Shown in pieces: positions 24,558-33,496 of a stretch of DNA of 64,000 bases. The first letter of the stretch is position 1; each line of letters opens with the position of its first letter. The position numbers were made by a program, and so were the translations under genes. Source of the DNA: an uncultured Chlamydiae bacterium (GTDB lineage Bacteria > Chlamydiota > Chlamydiia > Chlamydiales > SM23-39). The stretch spans positions 235,045 to 299,044 of the forward strand of contig CAITMJ010000009.1 of assembly GCA_903893545.1 (NCBI GenBank), given 5' to 3'. The notes below the pieces were generated by a model. That model was not told the DNA's origin and made no database searches. It worked only from the letters and a program-made list of their open reading frames with translations.

Positions 24558-25949
24558 ATGCTAGAACTGACCTCACCCAGAAAAAACAGAATCAACTTTG
24601 CCGATTACAATAGCGCCCAAGATATTGAAAATCGGATTGTCCTTTCCGATTTTTCCCCATTCGACCTTGAAGTTCTTGAAGAAATTCTTTTTAGCCCCCT
24701 GAAGATTTCTTTAAAAAAGCTCGCTCGCAACCTCGAGACTGTTGATGCTGCCCTATCCCCGATTTTAGAAAAGCTGACCAAAGGCGGCCTATTGACGGTC
24801 CTAGACGACTCGATCGTCGTCGATAAGGACATGCGCAAGTACTTTGAGTTTCAGGTGCAGAGGTTCGACCCTTCATTCAAGCCCGATTTAGAGTTTTTGC
24901 AAGCCCTTTTGCGGAAAGTCCCAATCCATGTTCTTCCAACATGGTATTCCATCCCCCGCTCTTCGAATAATATTTTTGAATCGATCGTTGAAAAACACCT
25001 CCTTACCCCGCAAATTTTTCAGCGCTACCTCACTGATCTGAACCTCAACGACCCGATTGCGCAAGGGATCGTAAAGGACCTCTTCTCCGCTCCCGATTTC
25101 CGCATCTCATCGAGCGATCTCATCGCTAAATACAACCTCGTCCGACGCTCTTTCGAAGAGATCATGCTTCTCTTGGAGTTTAGCTTCACCTGCTCGATTC
25201 GCTATGTCAAAGAAAATGACCACTGGCTAGAGATCGTCACGCCTCTTCATGAATGGCACCAGTACCTTCTCTTTCTTAAGGAGACAGAAAGTCCCGTGAT
25301 CGATAAGGCTTCTCCGATCAAGCGCGCACGGAAAACAGACTTTGCCTTCATTGAAGAGATGACCGCCGTGCTGACCTATTTGCAAAAACAGCCCGAACCT
25401 CTAGATGGTGCACTCACAGAGAAATTAGCCGCTGTCTGCAAAATTCCTCACGATGCAAAAGCGATGACGCATCTGATCGAAAAGCTCTGCCTGATCAAAC
25501 TTGCCGGAAAAAGTAATGGCCGCCTTTATGCTCTAGACTCTGCCAATGATTTCCTCGATCTTCGAGTCGATAATCGAGCTCTTTACCTCTATCGCCACTC
25601 GCTTAACCGGATCCTCTGCCCTTCTGTTCCCACTGAACTCATGCTGGAAAGGCATATCCGCGAAGCGGAAAAAGCGATCAAGCGAGTCCTTCATGGAGGA
25701 TGGGTTTTCTTTGATGACTTCATCAAGGGAGTGACTGTCTCGCTGAATGAAAATTCTGTCATTATGCTCAAACGAGTGGGAAAGCACTGGAAATACACCC
25801 TCCCCACCTATCAGGAATCTGAACGCGCCCTCATTAAGGCAACCATTTTTGAATGGTTGTTTGAAGCCGGCATCGTCGCCATCGGCACGTTGGATGGGCG
25901 CGATTGCTTCTCCGTAACCCCTTTTGGTTGCTTTTTCTTCGAGGATTGA
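24558..25949 (+). CDS. Conserved-looking hypothetical protein, 463 aa
   Basis: Not recognised as a named family. It encodes 463 aa, soluble and alpha/beta mixed. Residues 35-90 (LEEILFSPLKISLKKLARNL, then LTKGGLLTVLDDSIVVD) and about 275-325 look like winged-helix units, each with a helix-turn-helix and an ending strand, which suggests a DNA- or protein-binding role. There is no signal peptide or membrane segment. It sits between rarA and terC on the same strand with short spacers, so it is probably part of a stable housekeeping block. Confidence 0.78.
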   Translation: MLELTSPRKNRINFADYNSAQDIENRIVLSDFSPFDLEVLEEILFSPLKISLKKLARNLETVDAALSPILEKLTKGGLLTVLDDSIVVDKDMRKYFEFQVQRFDPSFKPDLEFLQALLRKVPIHVLPTWYSIPRSSNNIFESIVEKHLLTPQIFQRYLTDLNLNDPIAQGIVKDLFSAPDFRISSSDLIAKYNLVRRSFEEIMLLLEFSFTCSIRYVKENDHWLEIVTPLHEWHQYLLFLKETESPVIDKASPIKRARKTDFAFIEEMTAVLTYLQKQPEPLDGALTEKLAAVCKIPHDAKAMTHLIEKLCLIKLAGKSNGRLYALDSANDFLDLRVDNRALYLYRHSLNRILCPSVPTELMLERHIREAEKAIKRVLHGGWVFFDDFIKGVTVSLNENSVIMLKRVGKHWKYTLPTYQESERALIKATIFEWLFEAGIVAIGTLDGRDCFSVTPFGCFFFED

Positions 25950-25962
25950 TTATTTATAAATC

Positions 25963-26622
25963 ATGCTCGGACAGACCTTTGATCTTATCGATATTCCAAG
26001 GCTCCTCGCTCTCTCCCTTCTAGAAATCGTCCTTTCAGCCGATAACGCGATCGTTTTAGGTGTCTTAAGTAACGCCCTGCCCCCATTTTTACGCCGCCGC
26101 GCCCTCTACATCGGCGCCCTTTCCGCTTTTATTTCCCGCGCTGCAGCGATCTTTTTTGTCTCTTTGATCCTCCATTCTCTTTGGATTGAACTCCTTGGAG
26201 CTGCGTATCTTATCTATCTATCGATCCACCATTTTTTCAAAAAAAAAGAGCCCTTAAATATCTCTCCCTCCTCTTTTTGGAAAACAGTTCTTTTGATCGA
26301 GCTATTCGACTTTGCCTTTGCCATCGATTCGATCATCGCGGGCGTCGCCTTTATCGCAACTCCAAGCGGTCTTACTTCCAAACTCTGGATCGTCTATGCC
26401 GGTGGTATGATCGGTCTTCTTTTCATCCGCTACGCGGCGGACCTCTTTAGCCGGCTGATCGACCATCTTCCCCGACTCGAGACCAGCGCCTACCTTCTCG
26501 TCGGCCTCATCGGCCTGAAACTCGCATTGACCTCTATAGTCTCTGGACTGGAATACTTTTTCTGGGCTGCGTTCCTAATCATCCTAGGCTTTGGCTTTAA
26601 AAGACCCAAAGCGATAAAATAA
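25963..26622 (+). CDS. TerC family integral membrane protein
   Basis: It encodes 219 aa with seven hydrophobic segments. The family signature pair is intact: [14 protein letters not shown] at about 20-33 and [18 protein letters not shown] at about 112-130, both with the membrane-embedded Asp residues thought to bind metal. TerC proteins were first tied to tellurite resistance; several (Alx, MeeF/MeeY) export manganese or metallate secreted enzymes. The role here is inferred from that. It lies 4 bases before smpB, so co-transcription is likely. Confidence 0.88.
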   Translation: MLGQTFDLIDIPRLLALSLLEIVLSADNAIVLGVLSNALPPFLRRRALYIGALSAFISRAAAIFFVSLILHSLWIELLGAAYLIYLSIHHFFKKKEPLNISPSSFWKTVLLIELFDFAFAIDSIIAGVAFIATPSGLTSKLWIVYAGGMIGLLFIRYAADLFSRLIDHLPRLETSAYLLVGLIGLKLALTSIVSGLEYFFWAAFLIILGFGFKRPKAIK

Positions 26623-26626
26623 GTGC

Positions 26627-27091
26627 ATGAGCAAAGAAAAATTCAATCCAGAACTCGTCTCCAACCGCAAGGCCGGACACGATTACGAAATCTTAGAGAC
26701 CTTTGAGGCCGGCATCGTCCTCGTCGGCACTGAGATTAAGTCGCTCCGCAATCACGGCGGAACGCTACAGGATGCTTTTGTCGATGTTCGAGGCTCTAGT
26801 CTTTGGCTATTAAACGCCGGGATCGCCCCCTATTCTTTTGGCAATATCCACAACCATGAAGAGCGGCGAGAACGAAGACTTTTAATGCACAAGCGAGAGA
26901 TCGAAAAACTACGCCGCTTAAAAGCGGAAAAAGGACTTCAAATCATTCCCCTTTCCATGTTTCTCAATAAAAAGGGAATCGTCAAGGTGCGGATCGCCAC
27001 GGCAAAAGGGAAAAAAGCATACGATAAACGCGCTGCTCTTAAAGAGAGAGAAGATGCTCGTTCGATCGAACGAGCCCTGAAAGACACCTAA
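26627..27091 (+). CDS. smpB: SsrA-binding protein SmpB
   Basis: It encodes 154 aa, the usual size. Diagnostic blocks are [40 protein letters not shown] and the basic C-terminal [19 protein letters not shown] tail that enters the ribosomal mRNA channel. SmpB delivers tmRNA to stalled ribosomes for trans-translation. No tmRNA gene is seen in this window. The start lies four bases after the terC stop. Confidence 0.96.
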   Translation: MSKEKFNPELVSNRKAGHDYEILETFEAGIVLVGTEIKSLRNHGGTLQDAFVDVRGSSLWLLNAGIAPYSFGNIHNHEERRERRLLMHKREIEKLRRLKAEKGLQIIPLSMFLNKKGIVKVRIATAKGKKAYDKRAALKEREDARSIERALKDT

Positions 27092-27162
27092 CCCACTTTG
27101 CTATTATGTCCTCCTCCTTCGGACCGCTTGCGCTCTTTGTCACTTATTTGCTTAGTGGGTTA
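27089..27162 (+). terminator. Wide inverted repeat after smpB, possible weak terminator
   Basis: TAACCCACT (27089-27097, beginning in the smpB stop) pairs perfectly with AGTGGGTTA (27154-27162), separated by 56 bases that can fold further. No T-run follows directly, so intrinsic termination is uncertain. It may instead be a boundary structure or attenuator-like leader ahead of the dnaN promoter at 27167. Confidence 0.35.
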
Positions 27163-27166
27163 GTAG

Positions 27167-27194
27167 TTGACAACACCCTCTTATTTATCATACT
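27167..27194 (+). promoter_or_regulatory. Predicted sigma-70-type promoter of dnaN-recF
   Basis: A perfect -35 hexamer TTGACA (27167-27172) is followed after 16 bases by CATACT (27189-27194, 4/6 to TATAAT), about 30 bases before the dnaN ATG. The ribosome-binding AGGAG follows at about 27215-27219. This is the clearest promoter in the window and suits a constitutively expressed replication gene. Confidence 0.6.
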
Positions 27195-27225
27195 TTTGAT
27201 CTAAAATTTCAATTTAGGAGCATGC

Positions 27226-28359
27226 ATGAAAGCGGTCATCTCAAAATCCGATCTTGTCACTATGATCGGTCGAATCCAAAGCATTGTCGCATCAAAACCG
27301 GCGATCCCTATTTTAGCAAATATCTTGATCGAAGCGATGGATGACCAAGTGATCATAAGTGCCACTGATTTGATGGTGAGCATGCGCTGCTTTATGGAAG
27401 CAAAAGTAATCGAAGAGGGCGCGATTTCTCTACCGGGAAAAAAGCTTTTTCAACTGATTCGAGAATTGACCTCTCCCCAAATCAAAATCTCCGCTTCAAC
27501 GAGCGAAATCGCAGAGATCACAACCGGCTCGTCAGTCTTTAAAATCAACGGCATGAATAAGGCGGAGTTTCCTGCGCTGCCAGATTTAAACAATTTACCG
27601 GAAATCACTCTCCCCTCTTCTGCCCTAAAAGAGATGCTCTCAAAGACCGCATTTTCCGCAGCCAAAGAAGATAGCCGCTACATGCTCAATGGTGTTCAGT
27701 TTACCATTGTCGATCAAAAGATCTCCTTCATCGGAACCGATGGCAAGCGTTTGGCCAAAGCCTCGACCTCTTGCAGCGCAGACCGCCAGCTCCGCGGCCA
27801 ACATGTCATTCCTCTAAAAGCCGTCGAAGAGATGATCAAAATTCTAGACGATAGCGACACCCCTGTGAACATCTCCTTAGCTCCCGATAAAATCGCCCTT
27901 GAAGCGGGATCTCAAACCCTCATCGCCAAGTTGTTATCTGGACAATTTCCCGATGTAGAGCGGGTGATTCCTTCAAACTTGATCCACCAGTTTGCCATTC
28001 ATCGAGAAGAGCTGATGGCGCTCCTTCGCCAAATCTCACTTTTTACCTCAGAGAGCAGCAACTCCGTACGCTTCTCCTTTGAGACTGGCCAGCTTCACCT
28101 CTCAGCGACTAGCACCGATATCGGCGAGGGCAAAGTGAGCATGCCCGTCGATTTTGCCGGCGCCCGCTTTGATATCGCTTTTAACCCCTATTACCTCCTC
28201 GATATCTTGCGCCACACAAAAGACGAAACAGTCCGCATTGGGCTCAACGATTCGCATAACCCAGGTCTCATCACAGATTCGACAAGCGCCCTTTTTGTCA
28301 TCATGCCGATGCGCCTGAACGAAACGACTGCCCAAAAATCGGCTGAAGCTACCGTGTGA
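27226..28359 (+). CDS. dnaN: DNA polymerase III beta sliding clamp
   Basis: It encodes 377 aa in three repeated clamp domains. Recognisable blocks are MIGRIQSIVASKPAIPILANI at the N-terminus, SKTAFSAAKEDSRYMLNGV opening the second domain, GTDGKRLAKA and the C-terminal peptide-pocket end FVIMPMRL. It forms the ring that tethers polymerase III to DNA. The stop overlaps the recF start by one base (TGATG), so dnaN and recF are translationally coupled, the standard bacterial order. AGGAG precedes the ATG. Confidence 0.97.
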   Translation: MKAVISKSDLVTMIGRIQSIVASKPAIPILANILIEAMDDQVIISATDLMVSMRCFMEAKVIEEGAISLPGKKLFQLIRELTSPQIKISASTSEIAEITTGSSVFKINGMNKAEFPALPDLNNLPEITLPSSALKEMLSKTAFSAAKEDSRYMLNGVQFTIVDQKISFIGTDGKRLAKASTSCSADRQLRGQHVIPLKAVEEMIKILDDSDTPVNISLAPDKIALEAGSQTLIAKLLSGQFPDVERVIPSNLIHQFAIHREELMALLRQISLFTSESSNSVRFSFETGQLHLSATSTDIGEGKVSMPVDFAGARFDIAFNPYYLLDILRHTKDETVRIGLNDSHNPGLITDSTSALFVIMPMRLNETTAQKSAEATV

Positions 28360-29426
28360 TGAATCTAAAGTCTCTTTACCTCCGCAACTTTCGGAATTAC
28401 CCGGAAGCGGAAGTGCACTTTTCTCCACAGATGAACGTGCTCTATGGGGAAAATGCGCAAGGGAAAACAAATCTCTTAGAAGCGATCTACCTCATTGCAA
28501 CGGGGCGCTCGTTTCGGACCCCCTATTTACGCGAACTGATCCGCGAAGGGGAGACATTTTTCTTTTTAGAAGCGATCATTTCTAAAGAGGGCTTTGACCA
28601 TACAGTCCAAATCGCCTTTGACGGCCACATCAAAAAACTCACTCTCGATGGGAACGTCTACGGCTCGCTCCAACATTTGCTCGGTCTTTTGCCATCTGTC
28701 CTCCATACCCCGTGGGATAGCGAAATCGTCGACGGCTCCCCCGCTATTCGCCGTCGATTTCTCAATTTACATCTGGCGCAAAAAGATCCCCTCTACATCC
28801 ATCATCTCACCCGTTATTGGCGCGCGATGAAACAGCGAAACGCTCTTTTAAGAGGATCCGATACAAGCGCGATCGAATGTTGGGAAATAGAAATGGCCGA
28901 CTCGGCAGCTTACCTTTGGCAAACAAGGATAGAGCTGATCGAAGCGATCAAAAAGCCTCTGGAGGTCAATGGATTTTTACTCTCTTCTAAAAAAGAGCGA
29001 CATGAGATCCGCTTTCTTCCAAGCGCAGACGCCAAGAGCTACGCCGCCCAGCTTGCAAAAAACAGGGGCCGCGAAAAACTCTTTGGATCTACCCTTTTAG
29101 GTCCCCACCGGGACGATTTTTCCCTTTGGATCGACGAAAAGGCCGCTCGCAATTTTGCCAGTGAAGGGCAGAAGAAAACGGCCATCTTTGGACTCCGCTT
29201 GGCAGAATGGGAACTCTTTATGAAAGTCGCCGGAATCCCTCCCCTTCTTAGCATCGATGATTTGGGATTACACCTCGATCAAACCCGCCAAGCTCTTTTC
29301 CAAAACACTCTAAAAGCGCTCGGCCAGACGTTCATCACAACGCCCTCTCTTTTAGACCTTCCTCATGCGACCCGATTTCATATCTCGGATGGCCAGATCC
29401 TTCAAGCATCGCAGATAGTTCATTGA
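28359..29426 (+). CDS. recF: DNA replication and repair protein RecF
   Basis: It encodes 355 aa. The N-terminus LKSLYLRNFRNYPEAEV is typical; Walker A is GENAQGKTNLLEAI; GRSFRT follows; the ABC signature region is FASEGQKKTAIFGLRLAE and Walker B is LLSIDDLGLHLD. RecF loads RecA at gaps with RecO and RecR. ATG 28359 is used; an in-frame GTG lies just before it. The last 92 bases overlap the convergent HIT gene, an unusually long shared stretch of coding DNA. Confidence 0.96.
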   Translation: MNLKSLYLRNFRNYPEAEVHFSPQMNVLYGENAQGKTNLLEAIYLIATGRSFRTPYLRELIREGETFFFLEAIISKEGFDHTVQIAFDGHIKKLTLDGNVYGSLQHLLGLLPSVLHTPWDSEIVDGSPAIRRRFLNLHLAQKDPLYIHHLTRYWRAMKQRNALLRGSDTSAIECWEIEMADSAAYLWQTRIELIEAIKKPLEVNGFLLSSKKERHEIRFLPSADAKSYAAQLAKNRGREKLFGSTLLGPHRDDFSLWIDEKAARNFASEGQKKTAIFGLRLAEWELFMKVAGIPPLLSIDDLGLHLDQTRQALFQNTLKALGQTFITTPSLLDLPHATRFHISDGQILQASQIVH

Positions 29427-29904
29427 CGTATTCTTTCATTTCTTCTTTTGAAAGCGCTTTTAGGAATTTGCCATATAGAATGCGAAGGGTAAACCCGAAG
29501 AGGCCCATTTCCTTTTCTCGAGGAAGAAGATGAAAATGGACATGAGGGACTGATTGTCCCGCTAAAATTCCATTTTTCTGCAGAAGAACGTACTCCTTGC
29601 CGAAATGCGCTTTTTTAACTAAGGCGCTCATTTCTATGAGCTCCTCTGTAGTCAGGCCATCGAATGTCTCTACATGCCTATTTGGAATCACTAAAAGATG
29701 CCCCTTCACGACAGGTTTATGGGTCGCTAGGATTGACGCCTTTTCCCCTCGATAGATCGTCTGACTGCCGATCACCGATTCATCGCAAAACACGCAACGG
29801 CTATCCCATTTCGTATACAGCCAATCAGAATTTGAAAAATACCATCCTGTGACAAGAATGAATAGAATCGGGAAAATCCAAATTTTTTTAAGAATTTTTG
29901 CCAT
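29335..29904 (-). CDS. Membrane-anchored HIT family hydrolase
   Basis: It encodes 189 aa. An N-terminal hydrophobic helix (about 8-22, IWIFPILFILVTGWYF) anchors it. C37 and C40 (RCVFCDE) form the usual zinc-site start, and the catalytic histidine triad is H121-V-H123-F-H125 in SVPHVHFHLLP. HIT proteins hydrolyse nucleotide phosphoramidates and dinucleotides; export to the periplasm is unusual for the family and is inferred from the leading helix. The C-terminal 30 residues are encoded antisense to the end of recF. ATG 29904 is used; TTG 29907 precedes it. Confidence 0.85.
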   Translation of the reverse strand: MAKILKKIWIFPILFILVTGWYFSNSDWLYTKWDSRCVFCDESVIGSQTIYRGEKASILATHKPVVKGHLLVIPNRHVETFDGLTTEELIEMSALVKKAHFGKEYVLLQKNGILAGQSVPHVHFHLLPREKEMGLFGFTLRILYGKFLKALSKEEMKEYVNELSAMLEGSGHPRYEIGSHEEGLKERAL

Positions 29905-30009
29905 CAAACTGTTCTCTTAACTCTATGTAATCTCAGGCAACTCGACTCAAATTTGATTTGTTGACTATGCAAAGACAGATTTTGGTGAGTGTCACTAAGC
30001 AAGGCTGTT

Positions 30010-30150
30010 TTACGACATCTGAAACCCTTCCGAACAATAATCAATTGCTTTAATGATATTTGGATGATTTAGACATTTACTGATTTCAAATGTTCTAAAC
30101 CCCTCAGCTTGGATAGTCGTTAAAATAAAGCAAAAAATAAAAATACGCAT
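30010..30150 (-). CDS. Short exported-looking peptide or gene remnant (46 aa)
   Basis: The minus-strand frame begins ATG with GGA about 5 bases upstream and encodes 46 aa. The first 15 residues (MRIFIFCFILTTIQA) look like a signal peptide with an Ala cleavage site. The remainder includes LNHPNIIKAIDYCSEG, which resembles the helix C-strand 4 region of protein kinases, where L-x-HPNI-x-K is common. It could be a small secreted peptide, a decayed fragment of a larger gene, or chance. It lies downstream of pgi on the same strand in a 260-base spacer (29905-30170) that holds nothing else I recognise. Confidence 0.35.
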   Translation of the reverse strand: MRIFIFCFILTTIQAEGFRTFEISKCLNHPNIIKAIDYCSEGFQMS

Positions 30151-30170
30151 ATAGATCCAAAGCCGAAATT

Positions 30171-31766
30171 TTAGTTCGTTGGAAGTATATTCTTTTGGCT
30201 TATTTTTAAATAGGCCTCTCCAAGGGGAAACGTCGGAACGTTTTCTTGCGTCCTTTTTGATCTGTAGAGCGCTAAGATCTGATTGGCCAGTTTTTTGCCG
30301 AGCTGAACCCCTTCTTGATCGAAGGAATTGATGTCCCAGATAAATCCTTGGAAGGCTACCTTGTGTTCATAGTAAGAGAGAAGTGCTCCAAGAGTGCGAG
30401 GATCGAGCCGATCAGCTAACAAAATCCGATTGGGCCGATTGCCGGGAAAGAATTTATTCGGATTTTGATTGTGTTGCCCCACTGCAAGGGCAATTGACTG
30501 CGCAAAGAGGTTCGCAAGGAGCTTTTCTTGGCTCGTCGTGTGCTCGACCTCTAGATCCATCCCATACTGCCCCTTCTTAAACCCGATCAATTCGAGAGGA
30601 ACTGTATCGGTCCCTTGGTGAATCAGTTGATAGAAGGAGTGCTGCCCGTTAGTGCCTGGCTCTCCCCAGATGACCGGCCCCGTCGAAAAATCGACCGCTC
30701 GGCCCCTCTTATCGATCCGCTTGCCATTCGATTCCATATCGAGCTGTTGCAGATGCGCAGGAAAGCGATGCAACGCTTGCGAATAAGGGATCACTGCAAC
30801 AGTTGGTAGATGCAGGAAATTGCGGTTCCAAATGCCAAAAAGCGCCGAGAGAAGCGGCAAGTTTTTCGCAGGCTCTTCTGTCAATGCGTGGTAGTCCATC
30901 TCATGGGCGCCCTTGAGGATTTCTTTCCATCCTTGATAGCCAATGGCAAAACCCAAAGAGACGCCGCCAACCATCGAGGTGGCTGAATATCTCCCCCCGA
31001 CAAAATCCCAGATATAAAAAGAGGCCAAGTAGCGCGACCGATCATCCATCGGGCTTTTTTCGCCGGTCACCGCGACAAAGTGCTCTTTTGGATCGAGCCC
31101 TTTTTTCATAAATGCAGTGCGGACAAACGCTTCATTTGTCAGAGTCTCCAACGTCGTCCCCGATTTTGACACCACGACGACCAAGGTCTTTTTCAAGTCT
31201 ACCTTTGCAAGAATGCCATTTGCATCATCCGGATCGACATTGGAAATAAAATGCATGCGGCGCTCTGGCTTATGAAACGGTTCTAGCGCTACAGCTAGAG
31301 CTCTAGGACCTAGGTCCGAGCCCCCAATTCCTATTTGGATAAGATCGGTATATCGCCCCTCGATCTTGGTCAAAAAGTGTTCGAGTTTTTTGAGTTCTAG
31401 ATTTGCCACTTCCGAGGCTGCCTTTGCAACTGGAGCTGCCTGGCGGTGATCAAAGACATCGCGCATCGCCGTGTGCAAAACAGCCCGCTCTTCGCTCTCA
31501 AATCCTTCGATTCGATTGATCGCCACGCCCGATTGCATGGCCGCCATCTTTTCCATCGCCTTGGCTTCCTGGGCAAGATGGAGCAGTTCCTTCAAAATCG
31601 CATCGTCGATCCTCTCCGTTCCGTAAAGTAACGTAAAGCCAAGCGCATGGGCCGCGTATTTTTCTAATCGCTGCGGCGTCAATGCTCCTGGTTTTGAGAA
31701 ATCAATGGGAGAAGAGGCGAGAGTCTGCAATTTTTTAACGGCAGACAGATGACCAAAAGACGACAT
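30171..31766 (-). CDS. pgi: Glucose-6-phosphate isomerase
   Basis: It encodes 531 aa. Diagnostic PGI blocks are present: IGIGGSDLGPRAL, VVVSKSGTTLETLTN, the catalytic-loop region GGRYSATSMVG, GEPGTNGQHSFYQLIHQG and QEGVQLGKKLA near the C-terminus. It interconverts glucose-6-P and fructose-6-P in glycolysis. ATG 31766 is chosen because GGAG lies 8 bases upstream; the longer frame to 31859 adds 31 residues without family support. The gene lies just downstream of and divergent from the tRNA-Pro gene. Confidence 0.95.
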   Translation of the reverse strand: MSSFGHLSAVKKLQTLASSPIDFSKPGALTPQRLEKYAAHALGFTLLYGTERIDDAILKELLHLAQEAKAMEKMAAMQSGVAINRIEGFESEERAVLHTAMRDVFDHRQAAPVAKAASEVANLELKKLEHFLTKIEGRYTDLIQIGIGGSDLGPRALAVALEPFHKPERRMHFISNVDPDDANGILAKVDLKKTLVVVVSKSGTTLETLTNEAFVRTAFMKKGLDPKEHFVAVTGEKSPMDDRSRYLASFYIWDFVGGRYSATSMVGGVSLGFAIGYQGWKEILKGAHEMDYHALTEEPAKNLPLLSALFGIWNRNFLHLPTVAVIPYSQALHRFPAHLQQLDMESNGKRIDKRGRAVDFSTGPVIWGEPGTNGQHSFYQLIHQGTDTVPLELIGFKKGQYGMDLEVEHTTSQEKLLANLFAQSIALAVGQHNQNPNKFFPGNRPNRILLADRLDPRTLGALLSYYEHKVAFQGFIWDINSFDQEGVQLGKKLANQILALYRSKRTQENVPTFPLGEAYLKISQKNILPTN

Positions 31767-31873
31767 ATAACCACTCCAAAAAAGACTCACAATGGGCAAT
31801 TTTAGAAGAGGAGTCAAGAAAAAAGCTTTTTCTAAAACCTTCTCTTTACGTATACTCACTCATTCTACAATCA

Positions 31874-31948
31874 CGGGGCATAGCGCAGCTTGGCTAGCGC
31901 GGCTGGTTTGGGACCAGTAGGTCGGGGGTTCGAATCCCTCTGCCCCGA
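31874..31948 (+). tRNA. tRNA-Pro (anticodon TGG)
   Basis: The cloverleaf is complete: acceptor CGGGGCA/TGCCCCG, D arm GCGC...GCGC, anticodon stem GCTGG/CCAGT around loop TTTGGGA (anticodon TGG), a five-base variable loop and T arm GGGGG-TTCGAAT-CCCTC, ending in discriminator A at 31948. The 3' CCA is not encoded. The anticodon reads CCA and wobble proline codons. A protein gene on the opposite strand runs through its 3' part. Confidence 0.95.
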
Positions 31949-32745
31949 ATTACTTCGCCACCCGTGGCTAAAAAGCCTTTGAGCATTCTCTCCCCTTGCG
32001 GAGTTAAGTGTTCCGAAGGGACAAGAATCCGATCCAACCCTCCCCACTCCTCAGAAAGAAAATGTTCAAACACCACCTTGACGGGATCCTCGATTGAGGA
32101 AAGAGCAAGATCGAACGCAGCATAGGCATCCCTGTTTGTGGGGAAAATAAGGCCTGTCGAAGAATCGATAGAATGGGAATAGATCGCCCCCTCTTCCCAG
32201 CGAAAGCCTTCACGGGGAAGGTCCATCCCCTTTAATCCCACCATAAAATGCTCAAACCTCTCCTTGCTAAGAGCGGCAAATACGGCCGAGGGGCTCGTAA
32301 ACCCGGCTAGATCGAACAGAAGAAAAACATTTGCCTCATCGGGAAGGCGGTGGGAGAGCATTTGGAAATAGACGGCAAACGCCTCTAAGCAAAAGAGACG
32401 CTTTGAGTCCGCATCATCTGGCAGCTCTTCTTCCAAGATCCACGCTGCATAGGCCTCTTTTTGCTTGTCAGTCCATGAAAAAACAGCCGGAAGGTCAGCC
32501 GCCCCCCAATAGAGGCAAAGGCCGTAGGTATCCTCTTTAAAAAGAGGCCAAACATCTTTGGAAAATTGCGTAAGAGCTAAACTCAATGACTGAAAGTAGA
32601 GCTCATCTTCCAGTGGAAAGAAGGGCTGCTCTAGGCCGAGGGTAAATTTCCAAAAAATTTTCTTCCCTGTAGCTACAGCCGAGAGTTCTTTGCTCCAGTC
32701 GAGCGAATCACAAGGCCTCGAGGCTAATTCAACAATTTGCATCAT
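31894..32745 (-). CDS. Hypothetical protein whose 3' end runs antisense through tRNA-Pro
   Basis: Not recognised. It encodes 283 aa, acidic and rich in Phe, Leu and Trp, without signal or membrane segments. The first stop lies inside the tRNA-Pro sequence, so the last 18 or so residues (IRGRGIRTPDLLVPNQPR) are the antisense of the tRNA. This tail is a well-known artefact sequence when frames run through tRNA genes, yet no earlier stop exists here, so the natural protein does carry it. The start overlaps trmB by 17 bases; two ATGs at 32745 and 32742 are possible. It probably forms an operon with trmB. Confidence 0.7.
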   Translation of the reverse strand: MMQIVELASRPCDSLDWSKELSAVATGKKIFWKFTLGLEQPFFPLEDELYFQSLSLALTQFSKDVWPLFKEDTYGLCLYWGAADLPAVFSWTDKQKEAYAAWILEEELPDDADSKRLFCLEAFAVYFQMLSHRLPDEANVFLLFDLAGFTSPSAVFAALSKERFEHFMVGLKGMDLPREGFRWEEGAIYSHSIDSSTGLIFPTNRDAYAAFDLALSSIEDPVKVVFEHFLSEEWGGLDRILVPSEHLTPQGERMLKGFLATGGEVIRGRGIRTPDLLVPNQPR

Positions 32746-33418
32746 ATTGGTACTTCATATAAAAAAATTCGCGCCCCTTTTCTTTCCATAAATCGCCAAA
32801 AAATGAATCGCCATAAGAGGAGCATTCAGTCTGGTAAAAAGGATCTGGAAATTCCGCTTTCCACATCCTGACCTTATCGAACTCCCGAATCATCTGATCT
32901 CGATATGGCGCATCGTCGGTGAGCATCATGGCACTGCCCCCATTTTCCATCGTCTTTCCAAGAAGTTGAAGAAAGGGAGCCCAGATTAGCCGATGCTTGC
33001 CGTGGTGGCGTTTGGGCCATGGATCGGGGAAATTGACAAAGCTCTTAGCAATAGAACCGGGCCTTACATAGTAGCTTAAAAAAGCCGCTCCTTCTGCGCA
33101 AACAACATAGAGATTTGGGATCTTCTCTCGAAACATCTTTAGCCAAATTGTCCGCGCCCGATCAAATCTCATTTCGACGGCGATCCAATTCGTTGCAGGG
33201 TTTAAGAGAGCCTGCTCCCCGATCCACTGACCATTGCCGCTGCAAATCTCCAAATAAACGGGGCGATCATTGCCGAAAATCTCTAGACCGGAAAAATCTA
33301 AAAATGCTTCCTTGTGATCGAACTGTTTTGGCAGGTAAAAAAAGCGCTCCAATAAAATCGGGCGCCTCTCATCCCACGTAAACGGAATGTGTAAGTCTTT
33401 TTTTGTCTTCAAATCCAT
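32729..33418 (-). CDS. trmB: tRNA (guanine-N7-)-methyltransferase TrmB
   Basis: It encodes 229 aa. TrmB marks are the SAM motif LEICSGNGQW (the family has G-x-G-x-G; here SGNG), NWIAVEMRFDRA, and the catalytic/substrate loop NFPDPWPKRHHGKHRL. It makes m7G46 in tRNA variable loops. The final residues are aromatic-rich. It shares an operon with the downstream hypothetical gene through a 17-base overlap. The start ATG is preceded by AAGGAA-like purines inside the intergenic space shared with the divergent exbB. Confidence 0.93.
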   Translation of the reverse strand: MDLKTKKDLHIPFTWDERRPILLERFFYLPKQFDHKEAFLDFSGLEIFGNDRPVYLEICSGNGQWIGEQALLNPATNWIAVEMRFDRARTIWLKMFREKIPNLYVVCAEGAAFLSYYVRPGSIAKSFVNFPDPWPKRHHGKHRLIWAPFLQLLGKTMENGGSAMMLTDDAPYRDQMIREFDKVRMWKAEFPDPFYQTECSSYGDSFFGDLWKEKGREFFYMKYQYDANC

Positions 33419-33496
33419 TGAGGTAAGGAATTATACGTTTCTCTCTTGCATGATTCAATAACGATTGTTATGTTTACCGTAGCAGGAGGATGTTTT

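Noticed and set aside
27092..27225. A tmRNA gene next to smpB
   Set aside because: The spacer holds a wide inverted repeat and the dnaN promoter, but no tRNA-like acceptor domain or tag-coding stretch could be found.
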